A DNA stretch of 64,000 nucleotides from Enchytraeus crypticus. Lineage: Eukaryota; Annelida; Clitellata; Enchytraeida; Enchytraeidae. The DNA is taken from assembly GCA_905160935.1 (NCBI GenBank), contig CAJHZI010000186.1, forward strand, positions 271,001 to 335,000, written 5' to 3'. Positions 57,601 to 64,000 of the stretch are shown here, piece after piece. The notes beneath the pieces were generated by a model. It was not told where the DNA came from. It saw only the letters and a list, made by a program, of their open reading frames with translations, and made no database searches. A program made the translations under genes and the position numbers. Every line of letters begins with the position of its first letter. Within the stretch, counting starts at the first letter, position 1.

Positions 57601-59902
57601 CCTGATACCTACATAGCAATGTCTACTGTGGCCGGTCTGTGCTCTTGTTTTATATACTTGCTAATATATTCAATTTGTCCTTGTATAAGACTTCTGTTTA
57701 CTTAAAATCAGATACATCGATGACGACTGAGGTAAAACTGGATTTAGTATTAGTTTACACTTGTACAAAGCATCTTGTGATTCAACATACTTTTTGCATT
57801 TTAGGACATAAAGTGTTTTATTCTTTTGCTATAACCTTATGATGTCAAGAACTGTGAGTTTAACGACTATCCTATTTTGTGTATATAGATTTTCGATAGT
57901 TCATTCCAAACTTAACTACTGTAACGTATTGGTATATGGCTTACCTTCTACTCTTATGCATTTGCAACGTGTCCAGAATTCTCTAGCGCGTGTTGTCTGT
58001 CGGTCTTCAAGGCTTCAGACTACCTCTAGTTCCCTATTGAATAAGGGTGTACCGGATTCCGGTTCCGGTTTGATCGCATTCCGGCATTTTTGCAGTACCG
58101 GTTCCGGCAAATTTTGCCAAATCGGGCCGGATTTGTTACCGTATTTGGCAGTCATTTTTAACATAAAAAGTAATAAATTTATATTTCAAAATATGCTTAC
58201 AATTTACCTCAAAGAAGAATAACATAAGACTTAATGATGATTATTAGAATAAGCATACACTATTAACCTAGTTGATGTCGTAATGGTGATGCTTTGATAG
58301 AGTATATATTGATAACTTAGTTAATGAATCAATGAGTATTTGATTGAGTCGTTTAATGACTTCATGACGATGACTTGATGGATCATATACCAATTAATAC
58401 CCTAATTAATTAAATGACCTAGTAATGATGACTGGTTGAGGATAAATTGTTCACCTAGTTAATGATTAACGATGATGAATAGAATTGAGCAAATGTTGAT
58501 AACGTAGTCAATTATTCAATGATGATGAATTTATTGGGCCTGTTAATGATTACATGATGTTTGAACAACTTTATTGAACGTACGCTTATAACCTAGTGAA
58601 TGGTTCAGCGATGATGATTGATTGAGCAAACGCTGATGACTTAGTTAATAACTTAATGATGATGACGACTTCCAACCGCAAATCAGTATATGCGGGGTTC
58701 AAATCCTGGGCTCGCATGTCATTTCTATCGCCTTCGAGAGTTGAAACTGACATTAAAATTGGCTTTATATATATTTTTATATAACTTGGTCAAATCCGAA
58801 TCCGGTTCCGGCCGGATTTGTGCTGAAAATCCGGTTCTGATTCCGGCGTTCCAAAATTTATAATATCTTATAAATACAATAAATATATTATCTGGCTGGA
58901 GCCAGTGGCTTCGTCGTTAAGATACTCGAACACGGATCAGTATGGGCGGGGTTCAAATCCTGGGCTCGCCCGTCACTGACATCGCTTTCTAGTGAGGAAA
59001 CTTAAGTTAACCTTAGCTCTTTAGCTGCTATCATATCGGACTGTTTCTTATCACAGAACTTTGCGCCGTTTAGGAGCTTTTTTCTTTCTTCAGCATTTGT
59101 GTCACCTAGACGAACCAAACAGATCATTCCAAGACATTTGTTCCGTAAGAATTCTAGTTAACGTTACAAAAGTTCAAGACGCTAATTCCATCAGTAAGGC
59201 TCAGTATAGTGTTTTTGATAACACAATATCGAGCCATTGAAAAATACAACTTTTAGATGATTTCTAATTGCCATTCTGGGTTACATTTCGAAGAAGACTG
59301 CAGGCATGCATTCATGCCGATGTGATCATTTTGAGCTTCTACTAAAGTAGATTACTCCACCACATAATTAAACGGGCCTTTTCTGGGCCATTAATTACTT
59401 AAAAAGACATGGCCGACTAGTCAAAAAGCCTTGCTAATAATATTTTAGCTCCTTTTTCGTCTCGAGTTGTCTGGAGACTTGAACACGAACAACATCCCTG
59501 ATGTTAAATCTTTGTTTACAACTCGGTAACATATCTGACAAGCAGGAGATCAGCGGTGAGGTCGACTTTGACGATATCGTTTGTGGGCGGAATATTCGTT
59601 ATGCTTAGATACTTCGTTCAATTAACTTAAGAGAGTTTAATTACATTCTGGCTCTGGACCATTGCTAGGCTATGATACTCCGTCTTTCGAATTGTTTTGA
59701 TGCCGAAATTGCCAATGGCACTTTGTAATTCAGTGTTTGATAGTCAACTGATGTGTATATGCAGGTGAATTCTCAAATAGATATGAACAGTTCGGAGCAC
59801 TGTTTGTTAGAGCCATTGTGTGTGCCATTGCGTGGCATTCTCATAACAAGAAGTTCTGCGAACTTATCAGTATGGTAAGACTATATTCTGTTGACTCTCT
59901 CT

Positions 59903-59960
<58 letters not shown>

Positions 59961-62213
59961 TATTCGAATACTGCCGTTTGACAGGTCCATGGTTTATAGC
60001 TCTACATATTTCTCTTCTCTGCCTTTTTATGTCCACATAGGAATACATTACCGTATGAGATAGCATTTCATATATGTCTCGATCTCCCGTAACTCTCTTC
60101 ACCACCATTCTTCCTTCTATTAAATCTTTTTGTAAACCATCTCCACTTGGTCATATATAATATGGTCATATAATCATATGGACAATATGTGGTACTAGGT
60201 ACGATGTAGCTCTGTGTACAATAGGTGGCGATATGTACTGTTTGCTATTTTATTACTGCTATTATTGTTATGATTACTATTTAAATATTAATACTATTAT
60301 TGTTATTATAGTCATGTATAGTGACTGGGTCACTGAAGAATAGATAAACTATAAATTCAAAGTTTCGTAAAAGGCGACTAAGTGTCAGTTCAATGTATTG
60401 GATACATTAGTTGGAATATTACAATGCCTTTTGTAAAGAGATAAAAAATATTTATATGAATCGCGATAGCAGACTGTGGTTAAGAATGTGTACCTTGGAC
60501 CAACCACTTGACAGAATATTAGAGAGAGAGAGAGAGAGAAAGAAAGAGAGAGAGAGAGATTACTATTACTATTTTTCTTTAGAGGAGATAATTTAATAAT
60601 AAAAATCTGCATATATTTATTGATATTATTATTGTTGTTATTATTATTGTCAGTTTATGTTATTATTATTATTATTATTATTAATTATTATTATTATTAT
60701 TTATTAATTATTATTACTATATTTAATTCATTTCGGCTAAGTTCATTCATTTAACTACTTCGTATTTAATATTAATTTTGCTGTAATGCTTTGGGCTGTA
60801 TTGAATCCTGGTCTAAAGTAGAAGATAAAAAGACTTTTTTAATTATAAAGTTTAAAAAGAAGCATTTAAAATAAATCCTCTGCACTCTAGTGTGCTTTAT
60901 CAATGAAGGTGCATAGGAAGCAGACAGTATCACTCTAGTGCAGATCACTGTCGCTGCCACAAAAATGTTTTTTCACGCTGATTCCCTTTGCATCGCTGGT
61001 TATATTATTATTTTTATTTTTTTTAAATTATTATTATTAATTTTATTATCTATTACTATAATTATATACTATTATTCATCTTCTTTCTTTGCTCCCTAAC
61101 TGGCACATAGACTGAACGTGCTTTTGAGCCCGCACGTTGCTGTAGGTAGACCACGGTTTATTTGTGTCTACAGTTGTCAAATCTTCAGGGTTTGTATGCA
61201 GGACGATTCAAGACGGTTGTTCTCATTCATCAATATTTAATCTGCGAATTCAGATGTACATTTACTGCTCAACTTGTTTCAACCACGTTTTTTGGTGCCG
61301 TTTCTCCGCTGGGGAGGTCGGCCATGCCAGAAGAGTAACAGTGGTATTCGTCTCCCACTCATTCTGTAGACGTGGTTAAACTAGCGCAGTCCTCGTCTTG
61401 GGATTTGTTCCTGGATCAATGGTAGTTGTTGGCATCTGCGCCTGATGTTCTCATTTCGAAGGCGATCTCGAACTGATACTCGCAGTTGAGATAAGGCGTA
61501 GGGAGCGCTTTTGAATGGCTTCGAGTTTGTTTAGGTTCGCCTTAGAATCGTCCACGTTTCGGATCCGTAGAGTAAGAATAAGAACGACAGGATTAACGTC
61601 CGGAATAGGCGAACCTTGATTGGGATAGAAATACTGGTCTGCATCCACAAGACCACCTTAACGCGGCAAATGCCGCGGTAACTTAACCTTTTCGCCTGTA
61701 AATCTCTGCCATGGACGCAACTTTCTCCTTTTCAATCAGTGAGCCCAGGAACTTCTCAACTTGCTCTATTTCGATACCGTTTAGGTGGTGGTTGACCTCC
61801 TATCCATTGTCGACAATACCTTCGTTTTGTCAAAGTTAAATTTAAAAGCACATAAACGGACGACGCAGGTAATTTCGTAGAGCATCATTGACTTCGTCAG
61901 CATCCTCTACTAGCGCACCACTCTCATCTGCGAAAATAGGATCCCTTACTGATGAACCATTTTCGTCGGACACAAAATATCATGAATGCTGCCACTCTGG
62001 GTAGTCTGAGAATGTCAGTAATAATTTATTCAAAGTTCTATTCATTGCGATAAGTAGTAGGTTCTAATCTCAATGATTCTTATATACTCTAGATGTGTGT
62101 ATGTTTTATATTGTTAGGCGAGACAAGCTGTTGAAATGGTGAGGGTCGGTGACAAGCCTATTCAGCTCCCTATCGAGAAGAGCACTCTGAAAACCTGCTA
62201 TCTCCTCCACTGA
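44590..62213 (+). CDS. CARD-containing initiator caspase (caspase-2/9-like), nine exons
   Basis: Cysteine protease of the apoptosis/inflammation pathway; CARD would recruit it to an activating platform. Exons: 44590-44739, 47041-47229, 47773-47869, 49587-49663, 53464-53688, 54843-55065, 57536-57634, 59765-59874, 62118-62213. They total 1266 bases, 421 residues plus stop, with every junction in phase; human caspase-2 is 452 and caspase-9 416. Seen: CARD at 1 to about 100 ([40 protein letters not shown]), linker, p20 with [34 protein letters not shown], catalytic His in [12 protein letters not shown], catalytic Cys in FIIQACQN, then p10 with [18 protein letters not shown], a SNR giving the S1 Arg, [10 protein letters not shown] in place of the usual GSWFIQAL, and the C-terminus [16 protein letters not shown]. 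Odd: QACQN instead of QACRG/QACQG. Exons 6 and 7 use weak sites (A/GTTCGT donor, ACAAG acceptor), supported by phase. Introns hold LINEs, SINEs and mariner elements. The 5' UTR is not defined. Confidence 0.9.
45340..45660 (-). mobile_element. LINE family A 3' end, degenerate
   Basis: Minus-strand: GTGCACTGCCTACTGGCAGG TCC (plus orientation), frameshifted remains of EEWRRY, GHxLRG and RNRKK motifs. Caspase intron 1. Confidence 0.75.
45661..47040. other. Caspase intron 1 remainder
   Basis: AT-rich, unassigned, apart from a 27-base unit (ATATGCAGATATCTATTTCT GTCTACT) repeated nearly three times at 46628-46700. Confidence 0.45.
48100..48350 (+). mobile_element. LINE family A 3' part
   Basis: [56 protein letters not shown]. 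In caspase intron 3. The rest of ORF2 is absent. Confidence 0.8.
48425..48575 (+). mobile_element. tRNA-derived SINE, family A
   Basis: GGCTGGAGCCAGTGGCGAAT, TACGGATCAGTATGTGCG, GGTTCAAATCCTGAGCTCGC, GACATTAACCTTAGCTTT. Caspase intron 3. Confidence 0.92.
49040..49190 (-). mobile_element. tRNA-derived SINE, family A
   Basis: Reverse copy: AAGCTAATGTTAACATCAGT, GGATTTGAACCCGGCACATA, ACGTCGCCACTGGCTCCAG. Same intron as, and inverted relative to, the 48.4 kb copy. Confidence 0.92.
49664..50455. other. Caspase intron 4, first part
   Basis: AT-rich, nothing recognised. Confidence 0.4.
50460..51180 (+). mobile_element. LINE fragment, RTE-like C-terminus
   Basis: Plus strand with frameshifts: [79 protein letters not shown]. 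The FKYLGS, ALYGS and KWR blocks are typical of RTE-type ORF ends. More GC-rich than its surroundings. Confidence 0.75.
51521..51738. repeat. TA/TATG-rich array
   Basis: Long TA tracts broken by TACATG, totalling more than 200 bases. They continue between and after the two mariner copies (52505-52632, 53382-53445). Confidence 0.95.
51739..52504 (-). mobile_element. Mariner/Tc1-type non-autonomous element, copy 1
   Basis: 766 bases with terminal inverted repeats of at least 150 bases, beginning CAGGGTGAGTAAAAAAA, flanked by TA on both sides. On the minus strand the core codes for a transposase C-terminal piece ([41 protein letters not shown]). The sequence after NPLD is replaced by a 20-base foldback (arms 52028-52047 and 52051-52070). 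No complete transposase. Confidence 0.88.
52633..53381 (+). mobile_element. Mariner/Tc1-type non-autonomous element, copy 2
   Basis: 749 bases with the same termini and TA flanks as copy 1, but the coding core reads on the plus strand. 52859-53194 gives [57 protein letters not shown]. The usual catalytic Asp in QQDGAP is Asn in both copies. The N-terminal DNA-binding half is missing. Confidence 0.9.
53905..53975 (-). repeat. Repeat family C tail
   Basis: AATAATAATAA, TTTATTGTCCGTTTCCTCAT, GGATGATGTCAGGGACGTC. Caspase intron 5. Confidence 0.75.
54480..54590 (+). repeat. Family D 3' end
   Basis: CAGACTCTGAGTATGAATAA, GTACCTTAGACTTGCAATTT, AGCAAAACACTCTTAAGAG. Caspase intron 5. Confidence 0.55.
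55180..55250. repeat. CT-rich microsatellite
   Basis: Imperfect CTC/TCTC run in caspase intron 6. Confidence 0.85.
55440..55665 (+). mobile_element. LINE family A 3' end
   Basis: TATGTGGACATGAAGAGGAA, GAGTGGAGGCTTTATATACC ATGGACCTG and GGCAGTGCACTAAGAGAGAG. Preceded by the same flank block as at 30.63 kb. Confidence 0.7.
55675..55820 (-). mobile_element. LINE family A fragment, inverted
   Basis: Minus strand: [19 protein letters not shown], [14 protein letters not shown]. Together with the plus-strand piece just before it, this makes a head-to-head pair. Confidence 0.65.
55885..55940 (+). mobile_element. tRNA-derived SINE family A, 3' tail only
   Basis: CTGACATCGCTTTCGAGTGA GGAAACAGACGTTAACCTTAGC. 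Confidence 0.8.
55970..56540 (+). mobile_element. LINE family C-like C-terminal fragment
   Basis: Frameshifted reading: [59 protein letters not shown]. Weak relative of the 29.2 kb LINE. Confidence 0.65.
56541..57535. other. Caspase intron 6 remainder
   Basis: AT-rich, unassigned; short ORFs only. Confidence 0.4.
57850..58040 (+). mobile_element. LINE family B-like fragment
   Basis: [37 protein letters not shown]: the C-terminal block of a CR1/L2-type ORF2. Interrupted at about 58040 by the CCGG-rich element. Confidence 0.8.
58225..58660. repeat. Degenerate minisatellite of TTGATTGAG/AATGATGATGA units
   Basis: Around seven diverged units of about 60 bases with recurring CCTAGTTAATGATT, TTGATTGAGCAAA and AATGATGATGA blocks, inside the CCGG-rich element. 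Confidence 0.75.
58665..58768 (+). mobile_element. tRNA-derived SINE family A, partial
   Basis: CCGCAAATCAGTATATGCGG, GGTTCAAATCCTGGGCTCGC, then a GACATTAAAATTGGCTTTAT tail. Nested in the CCGG-rich element. Confidence 0.8.
58885..59020 (+). mobile_element. tRNA-derived SINE, family A
   Basis: GGCTGGAGCCAGTGGCTTCG TCGTTAAGATACTCG, GGGGTTCAAATCCTGGGCTC, TTAACCTTAGCTCTTTAG. Directly after the CCGG-rich element. Confidence 0.92.
59021..59764. other. Caspase intron 7 remainder
   Basis: 59025-59250 may be a continuation of the LINE fragment at 57.9 kb (reads [15 protein letters not shown], then ends). 59500-59600 is slightly GC-richer with a short open frame and no support. Nothing else. Confidence 0.35.
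59895..59957. repeat. (CT)n microsatellite
   Basis: About 60 bases of CT starting 20 bases after the exon 8 donor of the caspase gene. Confidence 0.95.
59960..60130 (-). mobile_element. LINE family A 3' end, degenerate
   Basis: Plus-orientation words GACAGGTCCATGGTTTATAG, TTCTCTGCCTTTTTATGTCC ACATA. Minus-strand coding is eroded. Confidence 0.6.
60455..60565 (+). repeat. Family D tail and (GA)n
   Basis: AATGTGTACCTTGGACCAAC CACTTGACAGAATATTAGA followed by a GA-rich run. Confidence 0.7.
60650..60720. repeat. (ATT)n microsatellite
   Basis: TTATTATTATTATTATTATT and variants. Confidence 0.9.
60780..61005 (-). mobile_element. Retroelement tail (family E), second copy
   Basis: Homologous to 9005-9220 on the same strand: GGGCTGTA, AAAATAAATCCTCTGCACTC, CACTGTCGCTGCCAC, TGTTTTTTCACGC. 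The coding motif is eroded. Confidence 0.65.
61380..61965 (-). mobile_element. LINE fragment with RT C-terminal region
   Basis: Minus-strand, frameshifted: [20 protein letters not shown] (RT catalytic box with FADD changed to FADE), [40 protein letters not shown]. Relatively GC-rich, caspase intron 8. Confidence 0.75.
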
Positions 62214-62254
62214 GGTCATGAACCTATCATAGACATGATTCACTGTCGTCATCT

Positions 62255-62310
62255 TACCTTGAATCCCAGTTTATCTAGGGTCGGGACCATGGACATTGTA
62301 GTTTTTATAG
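62255..62310 (+). repeat. Repeat family F, partial
   Basis: CTTGAATCCCAGTTTATCTA GGGTCGGGAC, 42 bases after the caspase stop, probably in its 3' UTR. Confidence 0.6.
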
Positions 62311-62694
62311 ACTAATATTAGACATGGTTCTTCATCATAATCTTTCCTAGACATTGTTGTGCTATCATAGACATTTTCATGCAAGGATACTTATTTGAGA
62401 GGAAGATTATATTATCGTAGCATGTTGCTAATTGATTTTGCTTTCTGTTATAGACCTTTTATACTACGTAGCGGTAACTCTGTTCACAAAATAAACAAAG
62501 CCTAGTGGGAGAGTGGGGAGGGGTGTGTGCTTCTATTGACGGCTGGCAATATTCTATATATTCCCATATATTTATTAGGTATTTCTTCATTTATTAACAG
62601 AATGGTATTTTAAAGAATTACAAAAAATATATATATTTCGATTTTTTGCCAAATGATGATAAATATATGTCTTAATTTACAGTTAATATATGTC

Positions 62695-63080
62695 TAGATC
62701 CCCGTGTTGTGCTCGGGTGTGGTTGGACCACTGCAGAATTAGGCAACCGCAAACAATCTGCCGTGTGTACGTAAGAGGCGACTAAAGGCAGGAGCTGAGG
62801 ATGGCAAGAGGGGACCCATCTCACCATGAAATATTCCCCCCAGAATTAAATGGTAATTAATCCACCTAACTGAGGAAGGCAACGGGAAACCTCCTCAGAA
62901 TCCATATTTTTCCCAAGCTATAGGCTACATAAGGTATGGATAAGGCATAGACTTTGTGAAGGGATTAACTTGTTGATCTAAGGAGTGCTCTTATGGAGCG
63001 AGAAAGCAGACTTTGATTATGAATATGTACCTTAAACCTGCCACTTGGCAGTGCACTGAAGAAGAAGAGAAGATATGTCT
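62695..63080 (+). repeat. Dispersed repeat family D, reference copy
   Basis: About 385 bases: CCCCGTGTTGTGCTCGGGTG, TGCCGTGTGTACGTAAGAGG, AATTAAATGGTAATTAATCC, TAAGGTATGGATAAGGCATA, GAGTGCTCTTATGGAGCGAG, TGAATATGTACCTTAAACCT, CACTTGGCAGTGCACTGAAG. Almost all of it is shared with the reverse copy at 10.4 kb. Confidence 0.85.
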
Positions 63081-63403
63081 AGATAGAATATGTAGAGAGG
63101 ATATATTACATTTTAAGGATACGTTACATTGCAGTTGCCTTCCTCAAATCAATCAATTTTATGATGCACAGTGGGGCCGCTCCTACGAATAAAATAATAC
63201 ATAAGGTGATTTTTCAAAGTAAACACCTTTTATAAGAAAAAACATTGAACGTTTATCAGAGTTACCCAAATGCAGATCAGGGAGGGGAGAATCTAAATTG
63301 AATAACTTTGTACGTATATTACATATTACCCTTATGACAATATGACGAACATCAATGAATATAAATTTTAGTATATAGTATAATTTAGTTTTTTTATTTT
63401 GGG

Positions 63404-63905
63404 TTTTTTAACGCTTAAGTTTCCGTAACAACTATAAAGTGACATCGTGTCTACCTACATGTTATTGCTAAGGTTTTTGGTATAATTTATGTTTAGATTT
63501 ATAAATAGGGTTTATGAGTAACTATAATTTCTTAAAGAAATAGCAATTATCATATACAAATTATGTAATAATATATTAAGATGATATAATAATTGCATTA
63601 TGCAAAAATTAAATTATTTTCTGGTAGGCCTAGTGATGAAAAAATCATAATTTTTTTGGCCGTGTTTTTTTTAATTTGTGTGTTTTTTGCTTTTATTGTT
63701 TTTTGCTTTGTTTTGACGCTTAAGTTTCTGGGACAACTTTAAAGTAACATGGTGCCTACCTACATGTTATTTCTAAAGCTTTTTGGTTTATTTTGTGTTT
63801 AGATTTATAAATAGAGTTTATGAATAAATATAGTTTCTTAAAGGAATAATAATTAGAATTTTCATATATAAAATATGTAAGAATTTATTAAGATGATATA
63901 ATAAT
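63404..63905. repeat. Two diverged direct copies of a ~195-bp unit
   Basis: 63404-63598 and 63708-63905 share ACGCTTAAGTTTC, CCTACCTACATGTTATT, TTTAGATTTATAAATAG, TTATTAAGATGATATAATAA at about 80-85 percent by eye. Confidence 0.85.
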
Positions 63906-63978
63906 AATAAATAATAATAATAAAGGTTTAACGTTCGATTCCTCATACAAGGATGATGTCAGGGGCGTCCCCCATCAC
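63905..63978 (-). repeat. Repeat family C tail
   Basis: AATAATAATAA, GGTTTAACGTTCGATTCCTC, AGGATGATGTCAGGGGCGTC at the right edge. Confidence 0.75.
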
Positions 63979-64000
63979 ATGTCACTACAAATCGATTCAC

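Larger units (their letters stand above)
58042..58860. mobile_element. Small transposon with CCGGTTCCGG-rich ends
   Basis: About 815 bases. Left end GTACCGGATTCCGGTTCCGG then CGGCATT, CCGGTTCCGGCAAATTTTG, GGGCCGGATTTGT. Right end AAATCCGAATCCGGTTCCGG, CCGGATTTGTGCTGAAAATC, GATTCCGGCGTTCC. The ends are GC-rich subterminal repeat arrays in an AT-rich context. No ORF. The interior is a minisatellite plus a SINE A piece. Confidence 0.7.

Noticed and set aside
59555..59580. Possible tiny caspase linker exon
   Set aside because: The exon 7 to exon 8 junction is already in phase and matches the caspase fold, so no extra exon is needed.
1..64000. Bacterial-style operons, riboswitches, terminators
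   Set aside because: The window is clearly animal nuclear DNA with spliced genes; such features are not expected and none were seen.

Overview
The window is a piece of an animal nuclear genome. Its genes are split by spliceosomal introns, GT/AG junctions and codon phases can be checked exon by exon, and the space between exons is AT-rich and packed with LINEs, SINEs, DNA transposons and microsatellites. The mix (an animal CARD caspase, a LOTUS-domain gene, a protein-primed polymerase element, frequent TAGGCCTA words) fits a non-vertebrate, probably aquatic metazoan. I cannot name the phylum.

Three host genes can be assembled. (1) Minus strand, about 10.0-17.7 kb: a gene whose six phase-compatible exons give a LOTUS/OST-HTH domain, an Arg/Gly-rich stretch and an RRM-like fold, an RNA-binding layout usually linked to germ-line RNA regulation. 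Its 3' end is not resolved. (2) Minus strand, 20.0-28.8 kb: a complete six-exon SBDS ribosome-maturation gene, 254 codons. (3) Plus strand, 44.6-62.2 kb: a nine-exon caspase-2/9-like initiator caspase with an N-terminal CARD, 421 codons, and an unusual active-site peptide QACQN.

Region by region: 0-6 kb holds a decayed Polinton/adintovirus-like dsDNA element (fibre-like ORF, capsid-like ORF, small OB-like ORF, broken protein-primed DNA polymerase B). 6-18 kb holds LINE, 5S-rRNA-derived SINE and tRNA-derived SINE copies around the LOTUS-RRM gene. 18-29 kb is SBDS with repeat-filled introns, including a minisatellite built from its own last splice acceptor. 29-44 kb is a transposon graveyard: a CR1/Jockey-like LINE, hAT remnants, a nearly full CR1/L2-like LINE inserted in a hAT relic, and an inverted/direct duplication around TA tracts. 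44-62 kb is the caspase gene, whose introns carry LINE pieces, two mariner-like deletion derivatives inside TA arrays, and a small CCGG-rich terminal-repeat element. 62-64 kb is intergenic repeats.

The genes do not form a pathway. Themes running through the window are repeated short-spacer foldback duplications (4.5, 20.5, 25.7, 40.5 and 52.0 kb) and small tandem duplications that fall on splice acceptors of SBDS.
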